Source of the DNA: Aplectana chamaeleonis
Lineage: Eukaryota > Nematoda > Chromadorea > Rhabditida > Cosmocercidae
Length of the DNA stretch: 64,000 nt
NCBI GenBank assembly: GCA_029168955.1
Contig: JAPDOI010001068.1
Coordinates: 124,001-188,000, forward strand
Direction: 5' to 3'
The position numbers and the translations under genes were made by a program. Below the pieces are notes generated by a model. It did no database searches and was not told the DNA's origin. It saw only the letters and a program-made list of their open reading frames with translations. Shown here piece by piece: positions 44,057-56,019 of the stretch; positions within the stretch are counted from its first letter, which is position 1; each line of letters opens with the position of its first letter.

Positions 44057-44399
44057 TATCTGAGCCAAAATTCCTAGTCACTTGATTTACGCCTAGATCA
44101 ATCATGTTGTTCAAAATTCTTAGTGGAATCAGACTTAACTTCTTGTACGATACCGCTGCTACCCTAGCGAGAAAAAGGAGCGAAATTGCCAACGTTGGCA
44201 ACAAAAACGTCTCTTGACAGTAACTCGCCTCAAAGGATTCTATTTTCAATTTTGAGAGGATCAAAATGTTCATCGTGCCATAATCTATCCAACTATATGA
44301 AATATGCAATTGATGAACATCACCCTTTTCGAGATGGTATTAGTTATTATGAAGATAATGTTTTCTTAAGATCACGAACTCGTTCGTCCAAAGCCGACC

Positions 44400-45474
44400 G
44401 TACGCTATGTATATGTATATATGTATATGTTTATTACACTCACATAAGGCAAATGCGTGATAATAATAAGAAGAGATGAACAGAAAAACTAACAAGACCG
44501 GAAGAAAGAAAAAAAACAGACAGCAAAACTTGAGCAAAAATACTCCTATTCTTCATACACCCTACCAATCAAACAAACGAAGATCTATCTCTAGAAAAGA
44601 AGAAACAGTCGAAAATGCTATGTTTCGTAGCTAAGAACTATTTGGGATACCCGCCGCCTAAACTGGCCCAAGGAAGCAGCGCCGGTGACTCTTCTAGCGA
44701 TTTTCAGGTATGCGCTACCCGCGCTGTGTGGAAAAGACCTAACCCTAACACTGGTAATTGGCCGACCGAGAAATATTTTCATTATTTCACCTCTAGTTCT
44801 CGATGTGACTAGTTTGAAAAAGGGTGCAAGCCTGAAAATACTGCTGTTTTCCAGAAGTTTGCGGACCATGCAAAGGTCAAATACTCTGCGCCGAGAATCC
44901 AACGTTGGCAACCCAAAATATTTGTTCCTTAAGGAGGCCCTGGGTATCTTGGAATTCAGGAAACCACCGATGCGAATCAACAGTTTGCGAGTGAAACTAT
45001 TCTGGACCTTTTCGAGCGCGTCAATATTCTTTTTCTTGTGCGGAGCGAATACTGATGTTCCAGATTCCACAATGGGTCGTATATAAGTCTTATATGCTCG
45101 GAGCAGAACCTGTTTGTTTCTAGTGAAGATACCCTTATAAATCTGAAAAATCCGCCTGTGAGCCGATTGGCATTTGATTTTGACATGCTCAGAAAAATCC
45201 AACTTTCTGTCGTAGTGAAAACCGAGTTCTCGAACCGAGTCTACCGCTCGCAGCGCGACACCAGCACATGTATATGACTGGGCCGTCGACGTCGGACTCA
45301 AATGTCTAGCATAATCAAAATAAAAATATATTTCTCCTTGAAAAATAAAGTTTCTCTTGAATTTTGCGAAACATTTTAGCATGGTGGGTTGGAACCCAAC
45401 GATCTGGACATATCGAAGTTTTAAAAATTCCAAACCGAGCACTTTGAAGCGAACTGTGGTAGAAGGGCACATTA
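44400..45474 (-). pseudogene. LINE reverse-transcriptase 3' remnant
   Basis: About 280 codons on the minus strand read as the thumb and C-terminal part of a CR1/jockey-like non-LTR reverse transcriptase: VDSVRELGFHYDRKLDFSEH, AYKTYIRPIVESGTSVFAP and IDALEKVQNSFTRKL are the usual blocks after the catalytic palm. The palm (YADD region) is absent: a mariner-type element replaces everything upstream of 45474. The 3' UTR ends with AATAAA and a CATATACATA-type tail near 44400-44440. Confidence 0.85.
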
Positions 45475-46843
45475 CAGGGTGTTCCAAAATTATTGGCGCG
45501 CGAATTGGCTTCCATTTTATGAGGGGTTTAGCAGTTCAACTCCTTAGTATTTCAATTTTTTGAATTCCTTCGAGTCTCGGCTCTGTATTTCTCACCACTG
45601 TTCTGTAAATATTGATTCCTAAGTTAGTACGATCAAGGCTAATCCGAAGTGCGGCGACACCACCACAGCGCAAAATTTGACGACGAGACACATCGCCAAT
45701 CAGCTCAGACTTACCCTGATACTATCAGTCGTCTTCATCAGCTTAGTCCAATCTCTGACATAGCTTTTAAGAGCATTAAGATCAGTACTAGCATATCTAA
45801 GGTTGTCAAGAGGGTGAATGGCCGAGTTCCGCAATACACGACTTTCGATGAAGTGGAAAACTTGAGAAAGGAATGTGTGGTTGGAAGCCATCTGGAAAGT
45901 CGTCGTGAAAAAACTGAGTCTTTGTTCACAACATTTAGAGCAGACTCGTCTGGTGTGCGCCGACAAGAAGCTGAAGTGAGACCGAAAGTTCAGGAAGCTT
46001 CTCCAGTCGTTTTCGCATTTCTTTATCAACCTTAGACTGAGAATTCGTTCCATCTAAAAGCGTAATGACGCAATGCGTGACTCCGGTGCAATACCGTTGC
46101 ACCGGAGTCACGCATTGCGTCATGACGCTTTTAGATGGATCAAATTCTCAACCTAAAGTTGATAAACGAATGCGAAAACGACTGGATAGCAGCTAGAAGA
46201 ACCAATAAGGTCTAACTGCGAGAAAATGTCACTGGTTGAACGACCTCTGTAATAGTTTTGGGAGGCATCGCTAGCGAGAGTGTAACTCCACCGTTTTTCG
46301 TGGACTCTGACATGAAAATCAACAAGGAACTTAGCAGGAAAACGATCTAGAGAATGTTTTGGACCGCTGTTGAAGTTTCCGATGCGGCAGCAGGGTCTGC
46401 TGCCTCACACTAGGCCACGGATAAGCACACAAATTGAAATCAGTTCAAGAGTGGTGTCGGAGTGTGTTATCCTGAGTCAAACGCGCACAAAGTATTGCGG
46501 TCCTGTTCGTCGGACCTGCATCCGCTGGACTTTCTACTGTGGTCCCTGATAGAGTTTGAGATCAGTGATCATCGACATGGAAAAGTGGCCCACTGGAAAG
46601 ACGTATTCAAGAAAGCCTTGAATGAAACGAATGACGGCTACCTCCGTGACTGCTGCGATGTCTTCCTGAAACTACTTCGAGCCTATGCATATTCGAACAG
46701 ATGGCGGATATTTCTAGATCTGGTCACTGTTCTGCTTTAACGCTGGTACGAATAATAGTATCCAATTCGATTATTCTCAAATTCCAGCGTAGGGTTCGAA
46801 AAACACATCAATATCTGCGCGCCAATAATTATGGAACACCCTG
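45475..46843 (+). mobile_element. Tc1/mariner-type element with decayed transposase
   Basis: Inverted ends CAGGGTGTTCCAAAATTATT / AATAATTATGGAACACCCTG are flanked by TA (45473-45474 and 46844-46845). At 46510-46720 the plus strand encodes a transposase C-terminus: SSDLHPLDFLLWSLIE is the family's PDxNPxDF-W-E block, followed by LRDCCDVFLKLLRAY. An upstream remnant (45650-46030) has scrambled frames. The foldback at 46001-46188 splits the gene. It is inserted in a LINE. Confidence 0.85.
46001..46188. repeat. ~93-bp-arm foldback inside the mariner element
   Basis: The inner 41-bp arms at 46051-46137 differ at one position. Inversion stays clear out to CCAGTCGTTTTCGCATT / GCGAAAACGACTGG. Confidence 0.75.
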
Positions 46844-46845
46844 TA

Positions 46846-47934
46846 GATGCTAACTTTGCCAATTTTTCCCCCTTTCTTCTCAGAATAGAAGCGCTATTGT
46901 ACTATCGTAAAAATGGAAAATCTAACAATTTTCCAGCTTAAGGAGCTTTCTATGATTTTTTAATCGAATTTCCATTTAGAGCGGACACCCTTATTGTACT
47001 CCCCTCATTGTACCTTTGGTATTCCTAGGGGCTGTTCTGCTATTGATTAACTCGCATAAAACTTTTATTGTATTCTTCGAAGTAAAAATCCTTTACTACG
47101 AAAAGAGATCCACTTTACTCCTCCGTCTGATTTTTGTGGAGTGGAAGTAGATAGAGACGGCGAGAGTGTAGGGGAGAATGATGAACAATATACGCGCTCA
47201 CACACATGCTATAGTTCGGGTAACCAGAAAAGCGATAGCCGCGGACACCTCAGCAGGCTGCGCTGCGTCGTGTACGCCCACGAGAAATGTGGTGATCGAT
47301 CGGCGCACACGACAGGCGCGCAGCCGCAGCCAGCTATCTCTTCCGCGGATACACCAACCATATATAGCCAAGTGAATTTTACCCCAAAATAGGGGGTACG
47401 TGAACTGATTGCCGCATATCGATTATTCGGAACAAGCTTGATTAAAATTCCCGAGACTTGTATAGCATCATTTTTTCTACAGCTGTAGTAAAACAAAATT
47501 TGATGATTTGAGATAATGGAAACTTTTGCGCAGATTTTTTTTGGCAAAACTTGCATCAGGTCGTCGCCAGGAATTCTCGGCTTCCAGCTTCGTGTTTTTT
47601 TAAGACAATCAGCGTTGGTCTTCTGGCCAAGTGTGAAAAAACCTTTTCAAAAGGCGAATTATCTCCTTCCACATGATTTTCTCATCTTCGAACAGAAAAC
47701 GTTATGGTTCTACAATCAGTGGAAATCTTCAAGATTGAGTATCCTGGGATGCTTCTGATTTGCTAGGAGACAGATCGCCAAAGTTGACAAGGTTGATCGA
47801 TCTGCTCTGAAAGATTTCGCCGAAAAGTAGCCACGAAACGCCTGCCTTACGCGTTATAGAAGGGAAATAGCTGAGTACCGCTAAACAGCCGCTCGGCGAG
47901 CCGACGACGGCTGCGTTGCATGTCGGTGTGCCGT
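46846..47934. other. no gene; inverted end of the L repeat at 47395-47560
   Basis: CATATCGATTATTCGGAACAAGCTT is the inverse of a word near the start of every L copy, so L may have inverted ends. The rest is unrecognised. Confidence 0.45.
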
Positions 47935-48770
47935 CCACTTCTCAATTAATTTTGGCTGTTTCTCGGATAATGTTCGGCTATTTCTTGGCCAATTTGTAAA
48001 AAAGATCGAGAAATAGCCCACAAATAGCTGTGGAGCCTGGTGGACTATTTCTTGGTCAAAACTTTCAGAGTACGGGCGAGGTAAACTCAGGGGCATTTCT
48101 AGTGAGCTCTCGATTTCGATTGTCACTGAAGAATTCAGCGAAAAAATCGCAAAAAAGTCGCCATTAGCTCAAATCATTCAATTTTATGCCAATACGGTTT
48201 TTGAAAAATGGTGAAAAAAAATCTGAGTGCTATAAAAAGCTCGAGTGCCATTATGAGGCTTGTTCCGAATAATCGATATTCGAAAATTCAATTTACGCAC
48301 CCTGTACTTCGGAGCAGAATCTACTCATATCTATCTCGTGCGTGTGGCCTAAACGCTTTAGGAACAACCTAGAACTTGATCAAGAGTCCATACATAGTGG
48401 TACTGAAATGGGAACTTCGCTACCTTTTTATAATTATCGATGAGCGGGTATCGTTCTTCGCTTATGATAGAAAAAATCACAGAAAAAACTCTTTAAGTTG
48501 ACATTTTGTGGTATTGATTTTTTGACGTTTTACAAAATTTATCCATGTGATGCCATTTTGCGTTTTGGACAATATGATCGATGTAGGTGTGAATCACGAG
48601 ATAAGAAAATTTCGTTTAGGTACCTTTGAAAAGCGTTATTGGGTACGGGAAATAAATAAGCTTTACAAAAATATTTCCGGAGTAGATTTTGGGGACGAAA
48701 AATGAGAATTTTAGAAACATTCCGTGCAGTCCCCATGCAGTACCTATAAAATCGCAAACTTTTTCCTATA

Positions 48771-49042
48771 GGGGTCCGCAGAATTGAAGTCGCGGCGTTG
48801 CTCGCAGCGACGAACAGCACTGGGTGATGTGATATCGATAACATTCGGCGACGATGGCGACCGAAGCGGCGTGAAGGGCGACGAGGGGCACCGCAGAGTG
48901 TATTGACGCCGCGACGGCCCTACATTACTGCCAGCGAGCGGCAACCGACGCCGCGACGATAATGTTGCGAAACATTTTTGTCGCCGTGTCAAGGCTGACG
49001 CTCGGCGACTACTCGCCAGTCTCGGCAACTCTGCAGACCCCC
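48771..49042. mobile_element. GC-rich MITE, GGGGTCCGCAG ends
   Basis: Ends GGGGTCCGCAGA / TCTGCAGACCCC. Copy D of the L repeat lacks it at the same point, giving an empty site. TA lies next to both ends. Confidence 0.65.
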
Positions 49043-49410
49043 TATGCCCGCATACATAGCGTTAAATAATGTCATTAAACTTGCAAACATACATGAAAGT
49101 GGTGCACAGGTTCCTCTTCACTCAGAACAAGTACATGGTCTCCACACAGTTCAGCGAGAAAGTGCTCATAACAAGCTTTTCGTTCTCGCTTTCATTTAAA
49201 GGCGTACTGAAACTGGAAATTCTGGGTGGTTCTTGGATGCATAAACATTTCATATTGTTTCGAATTTCCAAACAGTTAAATAAGTCTGTTATTAAAAAAC
49301 ATCAAAAACAGAAAAAATCTTTACAGATTAACACCCCTCAAAAATTCGAAAAGCATGGAAAGAGAAAAAGCAGTGAAATCACCACGGCTCAAATTTTAGA
49401 TTTTTGTGTA

Positions 49411-49686
49411 CTGTGCTTCTCTGGGAATTCCGGTCAGCAACTGCGTCTCGACACGTTTTGCGGCCGCGCGCTTTCCCTTCGGAAGAGTTTCCAGCGCCGA
49501 AGGCGCCGATCTGTTGACTCTATGTGGGTTTCGGGAACTGGAAACCAAACAAAATTCGAGAAAACTGTATAAAAAAGCCACATCGAGTTGGCTTCGGCGC
49601 TGGAAACTCCACTGACTCGATCGCGTGCGGTCGCAAAGCGTGTCGAGACGCGATTGCGGATTGAAATTAGGCCCAGAGAAGCACAG
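49411..49686. mobile_element. TA-target MITE, CTGTGCTTCTCTGGG family, copy 2
   Basis: TA at 49409-49410 and 49687-49688. L copy D reads straight through the site (TTTCTGTGTACCTTC). Confidence 0.8.
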
Positions 49687-50089
49687 TACCTTCAAACGCA
49701 CAAAAGCGTTGGAGTTCCTAAATTTGAGCTATACTATCACGTCTGGTCAGAAGAATCGTTTTCCCTACACACCTTCAACAGTAGAGAAAGTATAGTTCTC
49801 TTTTTAAAAAATTATGTGCAAACGCTGTCGAGCGGGAATTATTTGCAAGGTGTTGTCCCTGTCGTTTTGTACAATCCTAAAAACGTAAAATTCACAAATT
49901 TTCAACCCAGGGAGTTTTTTCTACAATTTTTCACGGCAATTCCATCAGTGAAGTAGAACTTCCATTCACAAAATAATTACAAGAAAGTGTCGAAATTCCC
50001 GGTTCAGTGCCACTACATATATACTTTTGATCGGATCGTGGAATTCCATAAATAAATCCTCGAAGACAGGCTACCGAGGCTGACAAAGT

Positions 50090-50191
50090 AGACCCCTCTG
50101 AGGGTGAGGTAAACTCGGGGGCATTTCTAGTGAGCTCTCGATTTCATTTATCACCGGCGAAATTAGCGAAAAAAAAATTGCGGAAATGTTA
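50090..50191 (+). repeat. L repeat 5' fragment
   Basis: GGGCATTTCTAGTGAGCTCTC and TATCACCGGCGAAATTAGCG, then cut by a MITE; the remainder is lost. Confidence 0.6.
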
Positions 50192-50328
50192 GGCCCTAGT
50201 TATACATCGGCGATTCGGTGTCGCTGGTTTCTGCGGGACGTCTGCGATTGGTCAGATTTTGAAATTGACCAATAGCAGACATGCAGCGGAAGCCAGCGGC
50301 GGCGAATTTCTGGTGAATAATTAGGGCC
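50192..50328. mobile_element. PIF/Harbinger-like MITE, TTA target
   Basis: Ends GGCCCTAGTTATACATC / ATTAGGGCC, with TTA at 50189-50191 and 50329-50331. CTGCGATTGGTC and GACCAATAGCAG are inverted inside. Confidence 0.7.
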
Positions 50329-50389
50329 TTACAGTCTGCGGCAACGTAAAAAGGCGGTGGTGCGGTTGCGAACCTTCCCTAAGCATACT

Positions 50390-50620
50390 GTAGCCACGGC
50401 TGGCTCGATTCCAACTTTGCCATTAGTCAATATGAAACAGCTGATAATCTTTTTCTGGGTTACGGCTCTCTGACTATTTCATTCATTTTTTTCTTGTTAT
50501 TCCTGCGTCTATCTATAGTAAAGCATCTAGATGAATCATTATTGCGTGTGTAAAGAGATAAATTTTATGCTTGCTTACCTTCTCGATGTTTTTACCCAAA
50601 ATTGACAAAAAAAAAGAGTT
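50390..50620. repeat. repeat with matching copy at 55310-55500
   Basis: GTTATTCCTGCGTCTATCTATAGTAAAG is common to both copies (quoted to 18 bases as GCGTCTATCTATAGTAAA). This copy lacks the GAA hairpin that the other carries. Confidence 0.6.
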
Positions 50621-51628
50621 TAATCACGACTAGGTGCTTGGGAACGCCTCTGTGGACCTCGCTCCGAAATCGAAGGCCAATTTTTGTCTTTTCTTGAATT
50701 TGGAAAGAAAGGTAAAGGAAACGTAAAGAGAAGGTCATCAGCTGGTTCACATTGATAACTGGTAAAGTTGAAACCGAGCCAGCCGTTTTGCTCAGTGAAA
50801 CTGCGCAACCGCACCCCTGCCTTTTTCGTAGTGGGCTGTACGATCAGCTCAAATTATTTAATCTTATGTCGACACAAATGATTGTGAAAAATGGTGCCAC
50901 ATCTGATTGGTATATAAATCTCAAGACATATGAATTCTCTGTTCTGAGATTTTCCGCCGAGAAATAACCACGAAAAGTGTATTAGCCAAGAGATAGCCGA
51001 AAATAGGTGGTTACCCCTAAATAGTCTAGAAATAGCCGCCAAATAATGCCCTCCAGAGTGGTATACGACTGTTTCTTGAGGCATGATTCAGACGTCAACA
51101 ATGTCGGCGGTTCAATTACCCTAGCTTGAGGTATTTAGACCCCACTCTCGGCCTTGGCAGGTCCGCCCAACCGCTGGCGGCCCGTAAGACGGCACCGCGA
51201 GCCGGCAACGGCCGCGTCGCGTGTCGGTTGTTTTTGGCTTATTCTAGTTTTTTCTCGGTTATTGCTCAGCTGTTTCTTGGCCAATACGTGAAAGAACGAA
51301 AAATAACCGAGAAGTAGCCTACAAATAGCCGCTGCGGAGCTTGGTGGCTGTTTTTCTGCTTAAACTTCCAGGCTGTGGGCGAGATTAACCCAGGAGTATT
51401 TCTAGTGAGCTCTCGATTTCAATTATCACCGGCGAAATCAGCGAAAAAAATTGCGAAATCCACCATTAGCTCAATTCATTCGATGTTGTGTCAATACGGT
51501 TATAGAAAAAAGAAGCAAAATCCGATTGCTATACGAACCTCGAAAGCTATTATGAAGCTTGTCCCGGATAATCGATATTCAAAAATTTTATCAACGTACC
51601 CTCTATGACCATTGTTTTACCAAAAGTT

Positions 51629-51810
51629 TGCGGGTGGTGGCCATCGTGTATCAACACTCCTGAGGAGGCGGGAGAAACGGGGGAGGAGCGAGGATCCTGA
51701 TTGGACGCAACAACCGGGCCAGCTGGCCGTGTTGCGTCCAATCAGGAACTTCCCTCCTCCCCCATTTCTCCCGCCTCCTCAGGGGTGTTGGTACACGAGG
51801 GCCACCACCC
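51629..51810. repeat. GC-rich foldback
   Basis: GGGTGGTGGCC, GAGGAGGCGGGAGAAA and CCTGATTGGACGCAACA are each mirrored on the other side of a short loop. Confidence 0.7.
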
Positions 51811-52125
51811 TAAGTTCGCGACCGCAACAGGTGCGGCCATCTGTTTCGAATCGTGACGGGACCAGGCCCACACAATAGAAAAATGCTGTTGCAGGAACAG
51901 TGGGCAGCACCTGTCGTGGTCGCTGGCTCGGGTGGGGATTTTATGCCTGAAACGTGAAAACCGTGCGGTAATCGGTAGCTGTCGCGGTTATCCGTCGCAG
52001 TGCAGTACTCTGCGACCTGTGCCAGCGACCCAGCCAAATCGAGTATCGTGCATGGTGTTTCTTGGCCCTCAGCGACAGCGACGACGCAGTGTTCTGCGAC
52101 CGCGACAGGCCAGCCATAACAATGG
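51811..52125. mobile_element. truncated PIF/Harbinger-like MITE (GCGACCGCGACAGG family)
   Basis: Inverted relative to 25564-25922. It keeps CCATAACAATGGCC next to TA at its right end and lacks the left end. Confidence 0.6.
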
Positions 52126-52334
52126 CCTATTTCGGAGCAAAATCTTTTCATATCTAACACGTTCGTGTGCCCGGGCATACATAGTCCAGCAGGAACTCAA
52201 AACTTGATCAAGAGTCCATATATAGTGGTAGTAAAGCGGAAATTCCGCTAACTTTTTTTTGTAATTACTGGTGAGGGAGTGTTCCACTTCGTTTATGATA
52301 GAATAACAATTAAGAAAACATTTTGAAAAACTCC

Positions 52335-52807
52335 TCAAAGGAAGTGTTCACGATGATTTTGGTTCCCGAATTTTCCTTTCAAAACAATGCGTTGTCCAAC
52401 AAGGGTTACCAAAATTACGAAGAAACGGCGAGAAACAAACTAAAACGCCTTATTTCAGTGACATTATTCTCAGGCTCGGTCTAGCTGTCCAGTTGGATGA
52501 ACATGTTCGAGGTAAATGTCACCTGTGAAAAATGGTACTAGTCGAAAATGGAAGAATATCTTAGGCGAATCAGTATTAGTTTGAGTCCGAAATAAAGAAC
52601 GGAGCAACAGAGGGTAGTGAATTTCAAAGAACGGGCCCACAAAAGAATTCTCTGACACAACAAACAGTTCCAGTGAGAGTAAAGGATTTCGGGCCCTTCT
52701 GATGCATTTTTCTTGATTACTTTGTCATTTCAGTTCTACTCGAGGTCCAATCAATCGATTTAGCAAATGATCCCATAATCGAAGATTATCGTGAACACTG
52801 CCTTTAT
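52335..52807. mobile_element. TTAA-clan element in L copy B
   Basis: TCAAAGGAAGTGTTCACGAT to ATCGTGAACACTGCCTTTA. L copy A is uninterrupted at this point (AACTCTTTAAGTTGACA). Confidence 0.65.
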
Positions 52808-53340
52808 GTTAAAAATTTATGGTACTGATTTTTTGACGTTCTACGAAATTTTGGGTCTGAACCGTTTCGCGTTTGGACAATATGATTGATCTATGTGTGA
52901 ATCACGAGATAAGAGACTCTAGTTCAGGTACCTTTGCCAAAGTTATAGGAAATGGGGAAATAAATAAGCGTTTCGAAAATATTCCCCGGGTAGCTTTTAG
53001 TGACAAAAAATGAGATTCATGGCAGAATTCTACGTAGTCCTCTTGCAATGCCTATGAAATCGCGTATTTTATCCTCTGTTAATATATGTAGAATTGAAAA
53101 CTGCATTTAAATTTAAATTGCGGAAAAAACATGAAAACTGTCGGGAATTTCCGTCCCGCTCAGAAGAAATGGTTTCCACACGCTTGAAGGTCAGAAGAGA
53201 AGAAGCTCGACAAACGAACTCTTCGTTCTCCTTAACACTCAGAGATGTAATGAAACTGGAACTTCTCCGTGGTTTTCGGGTGCATGATTTCACAGTGTTT
53301 TAAATTTCTGAACTTTACAGTGTTTTAAATTTCTGAACAA

Positions 53341-53880
53341 TTAAAGGCAGTGTTGACGATAAAATATTCGTATTATAGTTTTCGATGCTTTTGGTGGATG
53401 AGTCCACTAAGAAGTGGTTAATAGGGAAAAGTCCCCACAGAACACTCAAATAGGGGGGAGGATGTTCAAAGAAATCTCTGTAGGAATTAATTATGCCTGT
53501 TTGTGCGTTTCGGGAGACTGCGTACAACGCATCGAGCCTGACGTCGGGGCGATTCTAAGGTAAGCGGCTTTGCTTTCTGTCTCCTTTACCTAACATTCTG
53601 CGAGAATAAGAGGGGCTATTGAACATGCTGGGATGTTAGATCCTTTCGCGATGCAGAATATTCGAAAATTCGGTGCCTGTTCTTACTGTAAATCGAACAC
53701 AGGACAACTGTTACAGGACGTGAGCGTCGAGGCCCAATGGGTGGGCTGACCCACAAGATTTTTACCCACTTCCCGACCATTTTTCGACTCGCTTCCGTTC
53801 TTACTCTACTTAGAAGGACCCAAAACTCTCGTTCTAGTCAAAAATGGCAAGTTTTTTATCGCGAAAACTGCCAATGAATA
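53341..53880. mobile_element. TTAA-clan element in L copy B, sister of 42560-43114
   Basis: TTAAAGGCAGTGTTGACG to GCGAAAACTGCC. L copy A has the empty site CAGTTAAATAAGTCTG. Confidence 0.75.
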
Positions 53881-54664
53881 AATCTGTTGTTAGTAAACAT
53901 AAAAAAATCGTGGCAGATTAACACATCGGTAAAATTTGAAAAACATGGAAAGGGAAGAGCTGTGAAAATCACCTCTGCTCCAATTTTTGATATTTGTGTA
54001 CCCGCAGTTGCACAAGGGTTCTGATTTTCAATTGGAGTTCATAAGTTTGATATCTAATATAGAATTTGGTCCAGAAATCATTTTCTCTACAGATCTTTAA
54101 CAGGAGAGAAAGTATAGTTCCGTTCTTAAAATTGTTTGCAAGACGTTGTCGAGTTTGAATTAATTGTAAGGTGTTGTCCCAGTCGTTTTGTAAAATCGTA
54201 GAAACATAATAAAACCCACAAATTCTCTACTCAGAGAGTTTCTTCTATGAATTCAACGGTATTTCTATCATGAGCGAAGTGAAATACTCATCCAAAAAAT
54301 ATTTACAAGAAGGTGTAAAAATCCCCGTTTCAGTATCACTATATGTAGACTTCACTCGTGTGACTCGTACTAATTCTGCTATAGTATCGTTGATCTCTCT
54401 AGCCCAAAACTTCCGTTGGATACTCCACTTCTTGTGTATTTTACTCCGCAATAGAGGGTATTAAAGTTATATTGTCGAATATCGATTATTCCAAACAGCT
54501 TGAAAACAATCTTCGGAATGTGTATAGCCATCAGATTTAGGACTTTTTTCTACAACCGAAGCCACCCAAAATTCAATAACTCAAGCTGATGGTAACTTGT
54601 TCGCAATTTTTCTTCGAAAATCGTGATGAACTCGCGAAAAATTCCCAGTATTGAACTTTGCGTC

Positions 54665-55163
54665 TTAAGGGCAGTGTCCACAATGAAAACCATATCCGAT
54701 TTTTTTGGTGCAGATCGGCAGCGTCGGGACCTAGCGGAACCCCTTAAGTTGAAAAAAAAAACTGAGAAAATTGAGCTCGGAACGGTCCCCCACTGCCTCA
54801 AAGTTGGACACCCGTCAGCTCGTCACACCCCAGATGCACTTTCCACGCCCACCGACGTGAACAAATGAATGCTCGTGATTGTGAGATGAGCGATGGTTTC
54901 CGATCAATAGCCCCGTTCTTTGCTTCATTCTCAACTTCTCTCTTTACTCATGTCAGCTCGCGTGCATCGGCTGCAAAAGACGGAAGTTATAGGCCTCGGA
55001 CAACTCGTCAACCATGCTTTCCTAGCTCAATTTTTGAGGTACCACAACTCCGTTCCTAGAAGGTCTTGTACGATTCCAAAAACAGCATTGGAATCAGCAT
55101 GGGACCTTCTTCAAGACAGGCGAAAAGCAGAAAAACTATTCTAATCGTGAACACTGCCTTTAA
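54665..55163. mobile_element. TTAA-clan element, 499 bp
   Basis: TTAAGGGCAGTGTCCAC to GTGAACACTGCCTTTAA. Internal words (GAGATGAGCGATGGTTTCCG) are shared with 41766-42258. Confidence 0.75.
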
Positions 55164-55449
55164 TTGGAACCCACAGTGATGGTCTTTTGGCCAAGTGTGA
55201 CAAACCTCTCAAAAGCGCAAATCATTTCCTATGGAACGGTTATCTCCTCTTGGACAAAAAAACCTTATGGTTAAATAATTATGTGCCTTTTTAATGGGAA
55301 TTCTTCATGACTGGTCGCCACGGGTGGCTCGGTTCCAACTTTGCCATTAAACGATATGGAACAGCTGATAATTTTTGCCTCGGTGTCTATTTTTTTCTTT
55401 TTTCTTGTTATTCCTGCGTCTATCTATAGTAAAGAATCTAAATTAATTA

Positions 55450-55487
55450 ACGCTCTAGCCGCGAAGCGGCGCTAGAGGTTTGGTTTT
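55450..55487 (+). repeat. mobile GAA hairpin with a matching empty site
   Basis: Arms CTCTAGC...GCTAGAG show a compensatory C-to-T/G-to-A pair change against the 43154 copy. The AGGTTTGGTTTT tail is kept. Relative to 50521-50560, the hairpin is an insertion of about 38 bp between AATTA and TTATTGCG. Confidence 0.75.
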
Positions 55488-55527
55488 TTATTGCGTGTGA
55501 GTGTGTGAGGGGGAACTTAACGTTACT

Positions 55528-56019
55528 TTAAAGACAGCATACATGCTCGCAAATGTTGTTGAGATAACTACATTAGTGGGGTCGTAGGGGCCTTAGAAGA
55601 GCCCTCACGAAGTTGGAAGAAATGAAAACGACTTAGTATGACCGTATTCCAGCCGTATTGAGTCACTGAATCATCCTTTCTCCGCCCATCGATACGGGCT
55701 CCTCCCCTCAATACAAATGTTCAGTGTTCAATTACGGTCATTTTGACTCACTTTTACGCTTCTAACGTGGTAAGCGTTCCAGAAAGGGCCGTACGAGTAC
55801 ATTAGCGTCGTTATCGCAACAAATTTGTCGCTAGCTCCGCTATTTCAGCCAATGCGGTACAACTCGTCCACTTTTGGGCCAATATAGAACGAACCGTTAT
55901 ATCTTCATTTCAATTGATTTTTTTTCGGTTTTTTCGTTATCTCTGATTATTAACAGCTTGAGACCTTCGATTCATTCTATAAAATTGATATCATTTTTGA
56001 GCGTGTACGCTGCCTTTAA
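55528..56019. mobile_element. TTAA-clan element, 492 bp
   Basis: TTAAAGACAGCATACATGC to GCGTGTACGCTGCCTTTAA, with TTAA at both ends. Sister of 22348-22850. Confidence 0.75.

Larger units (their letters stand above)
47935..49965 (+). repeat. L repeat, copy A
   Basis: Anchors found in all copies, in order: CTAGTGAGCTCTCGATTTC, AATAATCGATATTC, TTGATCAAGAGTC, GGTGTGAATCACGAGATAAG, TGGAAAGAG.AAAAGCAGTGA and AGTAGAGAAAGTATAGTTCT. It is non-coding throughout. Two MITEs are inserted (48771-49042 and 49411-49686). Confidence 0.7.
50960..54660 (+). repeat. L repeat, copy B, with several insertions
   Basis: The preceding GGCTATTTC-type block occupies 50960-51370 and L proper starts near 51395. It is interrupted by 51629-51810, 51811-52125, 52335-52807 and 53341-53880. 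54460-54640 is an inverted version of the start, so L looks like an element with long inverted ends. Confidence 0.65.
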
